DNA of 34,500 nt from Halanaerobiaceae bacterium (GCA_003553485.1 PWEJ01000095.1:1-34500); one strand, 5' to 3'. Counted from the stretch's first letter, positions 1 through 8,301 are shown. The notes: generated from the sequence alone by a model not told the origin. A program made the numbers and translations.

Positions 1-2
1 AG

Positions 3-125
3 GGGGCTAATATGTTAGACTGGGATATGGCTCGCAAAATCTTATTTGGCTGGATTGGCACCCCTTCCGTAGCTTTAGTTGTGGGAATTATTCTTAACCA
101 GGTTGCTTTCTGGCTGTTTTTTTAA
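3..125 (+). CDS. C-terminal end of a membrane permease, possibly PiT-type phosphate transporter (partial)
   Basis: An open frame enters from the left edge and stops at TAA (123-125). The visible 41 residues end with a segment containing ILFGWIGTPSVALVVGII, a hydrophobic helix with a TP turn, followed by a short hydrophobic tail. Inorganic phosphate (PiT) permeases end with a comparable helix carrying a W-x-x-TP motif, so that is my best guess, but too little is visible to be sure. The frame runs in the same direction as the MFS gene 58 bases downstream. The true start lies outside the window. Confidence 0.45.
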   Translation, partial: GANMLDWDMARKILFGWIGTPSVALVVGIILNQVAFWLFF

Positions 126-183
126 TGAGATATAACAAGATATCACAAGATAAAACAGGACTTACCCCTAAGGGGAGGATTAA

Positions 184-1434
184 ATGTCCTTAACCTTAAA
201 TATCGCCTGGCAACATAAAAATAAGCTGGTTATTTTTTCCTTACTGGGTATAACCCTCTTAGGTGATGCTATGCTTTATGTAGTATTGCCTGCTCAGGCC
301 TCAGCGCTGGCTTTAACAGCCGGGCAAATTGGAATTTTACTCAGCATAAATCGTATCATTAGATTGGGCTCAAATTTCTGGGCAACAGTTGTATATGAAA
401 AATTCGGCAGAAATTTACCCTTTTACTTTGCCGTCGTTATTGGCTCTGCCGTTACTTTAGGATATAGTTTATCTCATTCTTTTTGGTATCTACTGTTATT
501 AAGATTAATCTGGGGACTCAGCTATTCACTATTACGACTTAGAGCTTTACTAACAATCTTTTCTTCCCGGGCCCGGCCGGATATTCAGGGAAGATTATCT
601 GGAATATATCGCTCTATTTCTCGTATTGGCTATATGACAGGCATGATAGCTGGAGGGGTTTTGGCCGACCTCTTTAGTTTTTCCGGAGCAGCGTTAATTC
701 TGGGAGCTATCAGTTTCTTCAGTGTCATTATCCTGTTAGTATTTTATATTCTCTGCTTCCAAGAAAAAGACTTAGGTCCAGGTCCTCTGAAGCCAGAATT
801 AAAGACCTCAGCAAATTTTTTGAATTTATTTACTGATAAGGCCTTTTTCCTGTTGCTGCTGGCAGGAATTATAGTTCACTTTACAACTAGAGGTTTAATA
901 AATTCCAGCTATGGTCTCTTTTTGCAGCAATCCTTCGGTTATGAAATTGCTCTGCCTGTTGTGGGAGTAACAATAGGGGTGGCCTCATTAAATGGCTTCA
1001 TTCTTTCTTCCAATTCTGTTATAGAGCTTATTTTCAGCCCTTTACTGGGCTGGATTGTCGATAAATTCAAAAAGAAACAATTAATATTTTGGGGGCTTTT
1101 AGGGCAGTCTTTACTAATAATATCTCTGATACTAATGGATAGTCTGGTAGTTGCCATGGTGGCACCCCTATTTATTTTTCTACTTACAGCTTTTTTAATT
1201 ATACTTTTATATATTAAAGTTAATAACATAGCTTTACAGACAACTTCCCGCCGCATGGCCGCTCTTACCACCGCTGGTGATCTGGGAGCAGCTTTAGGTC
1301 CTCTAACTCTCTTTTTTGTTGATTTAGGTAGTTCTCTTTCCAGCATTTATCTGGTCTATGGTCTCATAATAGCCTTAATGGCTTTTTACCAGAGAAAGCA
1401 GTTAAAGCCAGTTAAGAGCGGTGGCAACAAATAA
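184..1434 (+). CDS. Major facilitator superfamily (MFS) transporter
   Basis: A 416-residue, very hydrophobic protein with about twelve predicted membrane segments in two halves, the usual size and layout of an MFS permease. The loop near residues 115-135 (RLRALLTIFSSRARPDIQGR) resembles the basic cytoplasmic loop after helix 4 in the family. A second short basic loop follows at about residue 297 (VDKFKKK). The ATG at 184 is preceded by a strong GGGGAGG site at 171-178. The substrate cannot be read from the sequence. The 3' end overlaps the convergent amidohydrolase gene by 33 bases. No terminator separates the two. Confidence 0.85.
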   Translation: MSLTLNIAWQHKNKLVIFSLLGITLLGDAMLYVVLPAQASALALTAGQIGILLSINRIIRLGSNFWATVVYEKFGRNLPFYFAVVIGSAVTLGYSLSHSFWYLLLLRLIWGLSYSLLRLRALLTIFSSRARPDIQGRLSGIYRSISRIGYMTGMIAGGVLADLFSFSGAALILGAISFFSVIILLVFYILCFQEKDLGPGPLKPELKTSANFLNLFTDKAFFLLLLAGIIVHFTTRGLINSSYGLFLQQSFGYEIALPVVGVTIGVASLNGFILSSNSVIELIFSPLLGWIVDKFKKKQLIFWGLLGQSLLIISLILMDSLVVAMVAPLFIFLLTAFLIILLYIKVNNIALQTTSRRMAALTTAGDLGAALGPLTLFFVDLGSSLSSIYLVYGLIIALMAFYQRKQLKPVKSGGNK

Positions 1435-2598
1435 GGCACTGCCTATCCAGAGCACCTCTTCATCAATGTCAAATTTGGGATTATGATGGGGGTAATCAGT
1501 CTCCTTCTCTAAGTTCATACTGCCGACTCCGAAAAAAGTCCCGGGCACCTGCTGGAGAAAGTAAGCCATATCTTCACCGCCCATGGTAGGGTTGGGTATT
1601 TCTACTACATTTTCTTCTCCCAGCATCTCGGTAGCCAGCTCTACGAAAAACTCGGTAAAATCACTGTCATTTTCCAGCACCGGGGGACCATAGGTGTATT
1701 CTAACTCGTAATCCGCTCCCATCTCCAGACAGACTCCTTCCAAAACATCTTCAATCATTTCTGGAAGTCTCTTTCTTATATCTTCATTTAATGTTCTTAC
1801 TGTGCCTGAAATATGAGCCTCCTCAGCAATTATATTGAAGGCTGAGCCAGCATTAAACTCACCAATGCTGATAACCACCGAATCCAGGGGGCTAATTTTT
1901 CTGCTGACAATCTTTTGCAGAGCAGAGACTACTTCCGCTCCGGTAACAATGGCATCTACTGCTGTATGGGGTACAGCTCCATGACCACCCTTGCCTTTAA
2001 TCTTTATTTCTATCATATCGGCTGCTGCCATCAAAGGTCCTTTCCTATACCCCACTTTTCCACTGGGCAAAGACCAGAGACTGCCAATATGGCATCCTAA
2101 AACAGCATCGGGTACCGGTTCCTCCTGAAAAACTCCCTCAGCCAGCATGGCTTCAGCCCCCTGACCGATCTCTTCCGCCGGTTGAAAAATAAATTTAACT
2201 CTTCCGGCAAATTGGTCTCGATTTTGCTGCAAAATTTTTGCCGCCCCTAAAGCCATGGCCATATGGGCATCGTGGCCACAGGCATGCATTTTGCCTGATT
2301 CTTGAGAAACATATTCTTTATCAGTTTCCTCCTGTAAATTAAGGGCATCCATGTCGGCCCTGATGGCCAAAGTTCTCTTATTTTCCGCCCTAAGTTCCCC
2401 CTTAACCACTGCCGCCAGGCCACTCTCAGCATAATTGCCTGTGATATTAAGGCCTAATTCCGTTAACTTTTCCTGCAGAAATTCTTTGGTCCGGGGAAGT
2501 TGAAAGCCGGTCTCAGGATGGCGATGAAAAAATCGCCGCCACTTGGTCATTTCTTCGTTTAATTCCAGCGCTTCATGTTTAATATCAGTTATATCCAT
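1402..2598 (-). CDS. M20 family (M20D) amidohydrolase / N-acyl amino acid deacylase
   Basis: The 398-residue protein belongs to the M20D metallo-amidohydrolases, which remove acyl groups from amino acids (hippurate, IAA-amino acid and N-acetyl-diaminopimelate hydrolases). Visible metal-site motifs are FHRHPE (residues 24-29), HACGHDAH (105-112, with the family's metal-binding Cys107), the PAEE pair (Glu142-Glu143), GGHGAVPH in the dimerisation-domain region, and a C-terminal HHNPKFD. A GGGAGG site lies just upstream of the ATG. It follows grdD in the same direction, but a terminator at 2737-2764 separates them, so it is probably transcribed on its own. The exact substrate is unknown. The gene is cytosolic, with no signal peptide. 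Confidence 0.85.
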   Translation of the reverse strand: MDITDIKHEALELNEEMTKWRRFFHRHPETGFQLPRTKEFLQEKLTELGLNITGNYAESGLAAVVKGELRAENKRTLAIRADMDALNLQEETDKEYVSQESGKMHACGHDAHMAMALGAAKILQQNRDQFAGRVKFIFQPAEEIGQGAEAMLAEGVFQEEPVPDAVLGCHIGSLWSLPSGKVGYRKGPLMAAADMIEIKIKGKGGHGAVPHTAVDAIVTGAEVVSALQKIVSRKISPLDSVVISIGEFNAGSAFNIIAEEAHISGTVRTLNEDIRKRLPEMIEDVLEGVCLEMGADYELEYTYGPPVLENDSDFTEFFVELATEMLGEENVVEIPNPTMGGEDMAYFLQQVPGTFFGVGSMNLEKETDYPHHNPKFDIDEEVLWIGSALFVATALNWL

Positions 2599-2736
2599 GA
2601 TCTTTCCTCCCTTTAAGACTTTTTACCTGCTAAGATTAAACTAGCCAATTAACGCATATAACTGCAAATAACTATAATCAAATAAAGTTATTGTTATATA
2701 GATTATTCTCCTTAAAGATTAAAAACCCTGGTTAAT

Positions 2737-2764
2737 AAAAAAATCCCCTCCGGAAGGGAGGGGA
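2737..2764 (-). terminator. Rho-independent terminator after grdD
   Basis: An 8-bp stem (TCCCCTCC with GGAGGGGA, 2744-2751 and 2757-2764) with a 5-base loop. On the minus strand it is followed by seven U residues (2737-2743). It lies 25 bases past the grdD stop codon and would close the trxB-trxA-grdC-grdD transcript. Confidence 0.9.
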
Positions 2765-2788
2765 GAATTTTGCTTGGTTTGTGGTAGT

Positions 2789-3937
2789 TTAACTGATAAA
2801 ACCTGCTTCCTGCAATACCATTCGCGCTTCCTCTTCATCTTCAGGAGCAATCATCACCACTGGGCCAGCACAACCCATTCCTGTCTCGGCATAAATATCC
2901 TGCTGCCAGAGAGTTTCCTTGGCTGTTTCAATATCAAGGACATCTATTCCAGCAATTTCAGCATCAGTTTGTTTTTTATCTGGAGCAGTTACTTCTTCTT
3001 TAGCCGGACCGGCAGAAGATTTCAATTCTGTCAGCAAGTCCTGTAAACCAGCTTTTTTAGCCTGTTGCCATTCTCGCTGGTAAACCTCTAGCAAACCACC
3101 TTCAGCACTGGCGGCAAGATATTCTAAAGCTCCGGCCACCACCGGGGCCCCTGAAGCTCGAGAAATAATTCCAATTAACTTATCCTGTTCTTTCCCTACT
3201 CCCGGGCCGTAACCAAAGCCAGAGACCTCATAGTCTCCTCCGCTTTCCCGGGCTGAAAATAGTTTCATTAGAATATTGCCTGTCAAAGTATCGCAGACCA
3301 TCACATCACAGCTGCCCAGCAAAAGATCATTACCCCGCATAACACTGCCGCCATCACTGCGGGCAGATGTGGCAAATTTAAGGGGGTAGCCATTATCTTT
3401 TAATTTAGTTAAAAGCTGCTCGACTTTACGAGCTCCATCTACATTCAAAATTCCAACTTCCGGTTCTTCTATACCCAGGGCACGAGCAGCAGCTTGACCG
3501 GCAATAGCATTCTTGACCATTGCCTCTACCCTGGAAGTACCGCTTGTGCCAGTTGTAGTGGCTAATAACATTTCATCTCCTGTAGCTGGAGTTTTAACTC
3601 TACCAACGGTGGCAACTCCCATGGGGAAATTATAGTGAAGGGTAACAGCAGCATCTATTTTATCCTCGACAAAAAGATTTTCCATGATATCATGGGCCTC
3701 ATCGAGGCATTCACAGTAATGGTGCTGACAATCAGCCACTGGCTTTTCACCTATAATGACCAACTCGATATCTTTCTGTCTGGCCAGTAACTTTTCAGCC
3801 CCTTTGCGCAGTTCTGCTTCCCCATGTTCACTACCAGGAGTAGTCAGAGCCACCCTGGTTTGGCTGCCAAACTGGCCTGTTTCCAGTGCTTCAGCCACTT
3901 CTAACAAAGTCCTGGCAACTTCTTTTTTGGCCTTCAT
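2789..3937 (-). CDS. grdD: Glycine/sarcosine/betaine reductase component C, alpha subunit GrdD
   Basis: A 382-residue protein of the GrdD family, distantly related to phosphate acetyltransferase and PlsX folds. With GrdC it forms component C, which receives the acetyl group from the carboxymethylated selenoprotein A and releases acetyl phosphate, giving one ATP through acetate kinase. The conserved C-terminal motif TGMGCAGP is present (Cys356), matching the reactive cysteine reported near the C terminus in this family. Residues 70-77 carry three further cysteines (CQHHYCEC). An alanine/proline/lysine/glutamate-rich linker (about 310-325) precedes the C-terminal segment. The ATG follows an AGAGGTG site, 28 bases after the grdC stop, so the two are co-transcribed. 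A strong terminator follows. Confidence 0.93.
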   Translation of the reverse strand: MKAKKEVARTLLEVAEALETGQFGSQTRVALTTPGSEHGEAELRKGAEKLLARQKDIELVIIGEKPVADCQHHYCECLDEAHDIMENLFVEDKIDAAVTLHYNFPMGVATVGRVKTPATGDEMLLATTTGTSGTSRVEAMVKNAIAGQAAARALGIEEPEVGILNVDGARKVEQLLTKLKDNGYPLKFATSARSDGGSVMRGNDLLLGSCDVMVCDTLTGNILMKLFSARESGGDYEVSGFGYGPGVGKEQDKLIGIISRASGAPVVAGALEYLAASAEGGLLEVYQREWQQAKKAGLQDLLTELKSSAGPAKEEVTAPDKKQTDAEIAGIDVLDIETAKETLWQQDIYAETGMGCAGPVVMIAPEDEEEARMVLQEAGFIS

Positions 3938-3965
3938 ATTATCACCTCTATTCTTCTACAAATAT

Positions 3966-5507
3966 TTATTCTTCCTCTGCCAGCATGTTCTCAGCCATAC
4001 CTCTCATGGCTTGAGCTATCATGCTTCTTATTTCATCGCGGTCAAAATCAGCCTGTTCTTCCTGCAGCTCACCGCTATTTTTCTCCAGGATAAAAGATAC
4101 TCCGTCAAACTGATTGGTCATCCGGGCCAGGAAAAGACTTCCTTTACCGATAATCATGGCCTTCTCCAATTTGCCTTCATCCATCATATCAGCAGCATGG
4201 CCTATGAAGGGCACTCCTGAAGGAATATGACCCTGAGTGGGGGCAAAGCCTGGCATACCATGTTCCTTAACAAAATCCATCAATTCAGATCTCTCTAGGT
4301 CGCCTCTTTTTACTCCCAGGGCAGCTATCATCTTATAATTAGATTCAGGCACATTTCCTGCACCGGCAGGCTCTGTTAACTCAGGATTTTGCATCTCTAC
4401 GGAATATTTATCGATATCCTGAATGCTCAATCCTGCTTTATCAAGAGAATCAGTAACAAGAGCAGAAATAACTGCCTGAGGAGAAGAACCTTTACCTACA
4501 GTATGTCTGCCAAGAATATCAGTCCGCATAATTGGGCTTTCTCCATCATCTTCAGTGACCAGCATGGCAAATCCGCCTAGAGTATCTTCTAAAATAGGCA
4601 TATCCTTTTTTACATAATCCTTGCCATTCATTCCCAGTTTAGCAACTGCTCCTCCAGCTACTACCAGCACATTATTGTAGATGCCTGATTTAACCAGCCC
4701 GCTGGCCTGGACTAAGGCATGGGTAGGAGCAGCACAGAAGGCTCTGGTATCACTGCCGGTGGCATTTTCACAGCCTGCCATTTCGGCGACAGCTTTAGCA
4801 AAGTTTCCTCCACCTCGCTGATTCATATCACCACAGGCTTCCTCAGAACATTCAATTACATAATCAACCTCTGTGAGATCTATTTCTGCATTGCGTTCTA
4901 AATTTTTGGCAGCCAGAACAGCGCTGGCCTTGGTCATCAAATTCTCCATGATAACATGGGGGCCTAAATTTTCGTCACTTTCATGGGCTCCTTTAACGCA
5001 ACCTACCAGCTCTTCCCCCAGATATAGGGGTTCAGCTCGATGTTCTTCCACTAATTTGCTGATTTTTTCCTGCTCGGTGGCCTCTAATTCCAGACCCATA
5101 TCTTTTAAGGAGGGATGATTATTGACCTTCTCCTCCACATCTTCAATAAAATCAGCCGTCAATTTAACCAGATCAAAAACATCGACATGCTGGAGGAGAG
5201 CAAAAAATTCATCTTCCGGCATAATCTCTCCTCGCTGGCCAAATCTTTTGTTTTCCAGCAGGTTTTCCTCAGCATACCAGGGTCGCTCTATTTCTTCCAA
5301 TTCCTCCGGAGAAATATTGCCAATATAGCACTGATTAGGAGCATAGGCTACACATTCCTCGAAGGGACGGATATGATCATCTAATTTCTCTAAATATTCG
5401 CTTTCTGGATCTTTCTTGCGAGCTTCAATCTGAGTGGTACCGCCAACCTTCATACTATTAGGGGCATGTACCAAAATATAGTTTGAACCTTTAACTACAG
5501 CTTCCAT
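3966..5507 (-). CDS. grdC: Glycine/sarcosine/betaine reductase component C, beta subunit GrdC
   Basis: The 513-residue protein matches GrdC in length and character. This subunit has a beta-ketoacyl-ACP synthase III (FabH/thiolase) fold and carries the acetyl thioester between selenoprotein A and GrdD. The family-typical N terminus is visible (SNYILVHAPNSM, then VAYAPNQCYIGN). The central thiolase-like segment contains GCENATGSDTRAFCAAPTHA around residues 246-265. A glycine-rich stretch (VVAGGAVAKLGMNGKDYV) follows. The ATG at 5507 has a good AGGAGG site. It lies 80 bases downstream of trxA with a small hairpin in the gap. Together with GrdD it forms the part of the reductase that is common to all Grd substrates. 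Confidence 0.94.
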   Translation of the reverse strand: MEAVVKGSNYILVHAPNSMKVGGTTQIEARKKDPESEYLEKLDDHIRPFEECVAYAPNQCYIGNISPEELEEIERPWYAEENLLENKRFGQRGEIMPEDEFFALLQHVDVFDLVKLTADFIEDVEEKVNNHPSLKDMGLELEATEQEKISKLVEEHRAEPLYLGEELVGCVKGAHESDENLGPHVIMENLMTKASAVLAAKNLERNAEIDLTEVDYVIECSEEACGDMNQRGGGNFAKAVAEMAGCENATGSDTRAFCAAPTHALVQASGLVKSGIYNNVLVVAGGAVAKLGMNGKDYVKKDMPILEDTLGGFAMLVTEDDGESPIMRTDILGRHTVGKGSSPQAVISALVTDSLDKAGLSIQDIDKYSVEMQNPELTEPAGAGNVPESNYKMIAALGVKRGDLERSELMDFVKEHGMPGFAPTQGHIPSGVPFIGHAADMMDEGKLEKAMIIGKGSLFLARMTNQFDGVSFILEKNSGELQEEQADFDRDEIRSMIAQAMRGMAENMLAEEE

Positions 5508-5547
5508 ATTATCGACCTCCTGTAATTGGCTTAGAAAAAGTTGCTGA

Positions 5548-5569
5548 CCTTTAAATCTTTATTTAAAGG
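5548..5569 (-). other. Hairpin in the trxA-grdC gap
   Basis: A perfect 9-bp inverted repeat, CCTTTAAAT and ATTTAAAGG, with a 4-base loop. On the minus strand the downstream sequence has only an interrupted run of U, so it is a weak attenuator or an mRNA processing or stability element rather than a clear terminator. No separate promoter for grdC is obvious. Confidence 0.5.
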
Positions 5570-5587
5570 CAAGTAATCTTTTCTATA

Positions 5588-5905
5588 TTAAACGTAATTT
5601 GCTACTGCTTCATCTACTTCACTGGCTTCTAAATCTTCTCCACTGAGATGTTCTTGCTTTTCACCATCCTGATAGATAACAATAGAAGGCAGTCCCATAA
5701 CCTGCTGGCTCATGGCCAGTCTTCTATTTCCCTTGATATTCAGTTTGGCAAATTTAGCCTGACCTTCGTATTTTTCAGCTAAATTCTCTATCTCGGGCAT
5801 TAATTCCAAACAGGGGTCGCAGCTCTCACTCCAAAAATCTACTACCACAATACCTTCACTTTCCAATACTTCCTCTTCAAAGTTATCTTTGTTCAGTTCT
5901 AACAT
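5588..5905 (-). CDS. trxA: Thioredoxin associated with the Grd complex
   Basis: A 105-residue thioredoxin. The active site is C-D-P-C (FWSESCDPC, Cys29 and Cys32 from the ATG at 5905) instead of the usual CGPC. The cis-proline region LPSIVIYQDGE is intact, so the fold and redox activity should be preserved. It would pass electrons from TrxB to selenoprotein A after each catalytic cycle. I choose the ATG at 5905 because the GAGGAG site lies 10 bases upstream of it; an in-frame GTG at 5914 sits too close to that site. It lies between trxB and grdC on the same strand, the standard context of Grd-dedicated thioredoxins. Confidence 0.92.
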   Translation of the reverse strand: MLELNKDNFEEEVLESEGIVVVDFWSESCDPCLELMPEIENLAEKYEGQAKFAKLNIKGNRRLAMSQQVMGLPSIVIYQDGEKQEHLSGEDLEASEVDEAVANYV

Positions 5906-6037
5906 TTTATTCACTCTCCTCTTTTTGATTTAGTATAAGTCTAGTCTTTTAATTTATTTAAGTCTTAAGCAATTTACATTCAGTAAAATTGTCCTTATTT
6001 AGCTTTAAACAATTTATTTTAAGCTTATATTTTTAAC

Positions 6038-7252
6038 TTATGATAAGACTTCCTCTAAATCTTCAGCAGCAGGTTTCGTCAATCTCTCCACAACTTCACC
6101 CTCTTCAATCAAAAGTATCGTGGGAATCTCTGTCACCTTATATCTTTCCGTGATAAGAGTGTTGCGATAGGTGTCTATTTTAACCAGTTTCTTATTATCA
6201 TCTTCTTCTACCCCTAACTTTTCAATGGTCTGTAAAGTGTCAAGACTATCATTGTCAGTGGGGTTCCAGAAGGCAACTACAACCTGCTTGTCAGTCTTTA
6301 AAACATTTTCCCGCCAGTGTTCTTCAGCTTCAAGATAGCTTTGAGACATCACTGCAGCAGTTGCTCCATCGCCAGCAGCTGTAACCACCTGCCGCACCGG
6401 TTTATCTCTAACATCTCCGGCAGCATAGACTCCCTGTACACTTGTCTGCATCTCATCGTTGGTGATGATGTAACCCTGCTCATTTAAGTCAACTTCAGTA
6501 TCTTCTAAGAAGTCGGTGCTGGGGACTCGACCAACGAAGATGAATATTCCATCGCAGTCAAACTCAGTGAGTTCACCGGTTTTGACATTTTTCAAAACAG
6601 CTGTATCAACTATGCCCTCTCCCTTAACCTCTTCCAGGGTAGAGTTCCAGACGAATTCTATCTTATCATTGGCATAAGCTCTTTCCTGGAATAATTTTTC
6701 AGCATCCATCTTACCCTCTTCATGAATAACAATTATTGTAACTTTGCGAGCAAATTTCGTTAGATAAATAGCCTCTTCGATAGCTGAGTTGCCATTCCCA
6801 ACTACCACTACATCCAGGTCAACATAAAAGTCAGCATCACAGGTGGCGCAGTAAGAAACCCCCTTACCTCTAAATTCATCTTCTCCCTTTGCCCCCAATT
6901 TTCTAGGTTCAGCGCCAGTAGCTATTACTATGCTTTTAGCCTGATACTCTTCACCTTTTTCTGTCCTGACTTTCTTGATAAATCCATCCAGTTCAAGCTC
7001 TGCTACCTCTCCCCGGGCAAATTCTGCCCCGAATTTCTTAGCATGCTCTTCAAAACTATCAACGAGCTCTGGAGCCGTTGTATCAACAACACCGGGATAA
7101 TTCTCCATCTCATGATAGTCAGCTACCTGTCCACCTAATTTGCGACTGGATTCCAGCACCAGAGTCTTTAACTTGGAGCGAGAACCGTAAATTGCGCAGG
7201 ATAATCCGGCTGGCCCTCCACCTATTATTAAAATATCATAAACCTCTGCCAT
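6038..7252 (-). CDS. trxB: Thioredoxin reductase with fused C-terminal thioredoxin-like domain
   Basis: A 404-residue flavoprotein about 90 residues longer than usual TrxB. Residues 1-310 form the reductase: FAD-binding GGGPAGLSCA (11-20), redox motif CATC (135-138), dinucleotide-binding VVGNGNSAIEEA and the C-terminal FAD segment GVYAAGDVRD. The HRRxxxR motif that holds the NADPH phosphate in E. coli-type enzymes is absent; the matching stretch is VIHEEGKMDAEKL, so the electron donor may not be NADPH. Residues about 322-404 form a thioredoxin fold (VVVAFWNPTDNDSL, cis-proline at EIPTILL), but the CxxC is replaced by D-N-D-S. It heads trxB-trxA-grdC-grdD and should reduce TrxA. The start has a good AAAGGAG site. 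Confidence 0.92.
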   Translation of the reverse strand: MAEVYDILIIGGGPAGLSCAIYGSRSKLKTLVLESSRKLGGQVADYHEMENYPGVVDTTAPELVDSFEEHAKKFGAEFARGEVAELELDGFIKKVRTEKGEEYQAKSIVIATGAEPRKLGAKGEDEFRGKGVSYCATCDADFYVDLDVVVVGNGNSAIEEAIYLTKFARKVTIIVIHEEGKMDAEKLFQERAYANDKIEFVWNSTLEEVKGEGIVDTAVLKNVKTGELTEFDCDGIFIFVGRVPSTDFLEDTEVDLNEQGYIITNDEMQTSVQGVYAAGDVRDKPVRQVVTAAGDGATAAVMSQSYLEAEEHWRENVLKTDKQVVVAFWNPTDNDSLDTLQTIEKLGVEEDDNKKLVKIDTYRNTLITERYKVTEIPTILLIEEGEVVERLTKPAAEDLEEVLS

Positions 7253-7315
7253 TTAAATCAGCTCCTTTAGTGAATTTTTTTTCAAACTAATCGGCCTCTT
7301 ATAATTAAAATATGA

Positions 7316-7329
7316 TTAACAAATGTTAA
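7316..7329. promoter_or_regulatory. Inverted repeat, candidate operator upstream of trxB
   Basis: TTAACA and TGTTAA arms separated by two bases form a 14-bp dyad about 65 bases upstream of the trxB start. It overlaps the expected -35 position of a weak trxB promoter whose -10 could be TATAAG at 7298-7303. It is a plausible binding site for the divergently encoded TetR protein, but nothing in the sequence proves this. Confidence 0.4.
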
Positions 7330-7523
7330 AAAATATATTAATCACCAGGATTCTTTATATATCGGGAATCTTGCTGCTCAGTTTTTTTCCATTAACAACT
7401 AATTTTTGCCTTTCTAAGACTAACTTTACTTGCATTTTATCATAATATATTGTATTCTTAAAATGAAATTTGACAACTTTTCATCTAATTTTTCCCCATT
7501 TTTGCGGAATTTTTAACAAATAT

Positions 7524-7553
7524 TTGCTTTTTATGCACTTTAATATATAAAAT
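7524..7553 (+). promoter_or_regulatory. Probable sigma-A promoter of the TetR gene
   Basis: TTGCTT (7524-7529) and TAAAAT (7548-7553) are separated by 18 bases. The -10 lies 27 bases upstream of the ATG at 7581, leaving a short leader with an AGGAGTG ribosome site. Confidence 0.4.
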
Positions 7554-7580
7554 AATTTTTATTAGGAGTGAGTAGTTATT

Positions 7581-8279
7581 ATGATTGAATTTGACCAGAA
7601 AGATATCAAGAAAATCCGGACAATAAAAGTATTTATTGATGCTGCTTCGCAAATTATCGAAGAAGAAGGCATTGAAAATGTCACCATTAGAAAGGTGGCT
7701 AAAATAGCTGGTTATAACAGTGCCACTATCTATAATTACTTCGATAATTGCAATCAGCTTATTTTTTTTGCAGCCACTAAATTTCTCAAGGATTATGTCC
7801 AGGCAATGCCAGATTATATAGATCAGGGAGATAACGAATTAGAACAATTAATTTTAATGTGGGAGTGTTTCTGCCTGCACTCTTTCCGCAAACCTAAAAT
7901 CTATTATGCTATTTTTGCAGATGACATAGGCGGTCGTCCTGGCACCTTGATAAAAAATTATTATCAATTATTTCCTGAAGATCTGGGTAGTCCCCCGGAA
8001 GAGTTAATCCCCATGCTGGTTGAAACCAGACTTTCTCGCCGCACCTCCATCTCCATGAAGCCAGTCTTAGAGGCCGGCTTTTTCTCTAAGGAAATAGCCT
8101 CAGAGATTGACGAAGAAATACGCCTGGTCTATCATGGCATGCTATCTCTCATCATAAATAAACGTATTGATTGTGAACCAGAAGAAGCAACGGCCAAGGT
8201 GATGAATCATATAAGAAGAATTTTCGCTTATGCCGTTGAACAGGATAACAAAGACAATTTAGAGAAAACCCCTGTTTAA
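7581..8279 (+). CDS. TetR/AcrR family transcriptional regulator
   Basis: A 232-residue protein with a typical N-terminal TetR DNA-binding domain. The helix-turn-helix spans about residues 34-60 (NVTIRKVAKIAGYNSATIYN, then YF). The rest is a helical ligand/dimerisation domain without a recognisable signature. It is the only plus-strand gene within the betaine reductase locus, divergent from trxB and convergent with the BCCT transporter, so it is the natural candidate regulator of the locus. Its ligand could be betaine or a related compound, but this is inference. An AGGAGTG site precedes the ATG, and a strong terminator follows the stop. Confidence 0.9.
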   Translation: MIEFDQKDIKKIRTIKVFIDAASQIIEEEGIENVTIRKVAKIAGYNSATIYNYFDNCNQLIFFAATKFLKDYVQAMPDYIDQGDNELEQLILMWECFCLHSFRKPKIYYAIFADDIGGRPGTLIKNYYQLFPEDLGSPPEELIPMLVETRLSRRTSISMKPVLEAGFFSKEIASEIDEEIRLVYHGMLSLIINKRIDCEPEEATAKVMNHIRRIFAYAVEQDNKDNLEKTPV

Positions 8280-8301
8280 AAGATTTTAAAGGGTTTTATT
8301 C

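Larger units (their letters stand above)
7253..7580. other. 328-bp AT-rich divergent intergenic region
   Basis: This region lies between the divergent starts of trxB (minus) and the TetR gene (plus). It should hold both promoters and any operator. I see an inverted repeat (7316-7329), a probable plus-strand promoter (7524-7553) and a weak minus-strand -10 (TATAAG, 7298-7303). I see no convincing small ORF or structured RNA. Confidence 0.7.

Noticed and set aside
939-1346. Minus-strand ORF of 135 residues inside the MFS gene
   Set aside because: It is antisense to the MFS coding sequence, very basic in composition and without a recognisable domain.
1402-1434. 33-base overlap of MFS and amidohydrolase 3' ends as an error or frameshift
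   Set aside because: Both genes have normal C termini for their families, and convergent overlaps of this size are common.
3756-4220. Plus-strand ORF of 154 residues, and other long plus-strand ORFs across the grd, BCCT and lactate permease genes
   Set aside because: They are antisense to strongly supported genes, have low-complexity Ser/Thr/Pro-rich translations and no ribosome sites.
5986-6015. AAATTGT/ACAATTT pairing between trxB and trxA as a terminator
   Set aside because: Only 7 A/U-rich pairs with a 16-base loop and no U-run; too weak to call.
7470-7475. TTGACA on the plus strand upstream of the TetR gene
   Set aside because: No acceptable -10 lies at 16-18 bases; the TTGCTT/TAAAAT pair nearer the gene is better.
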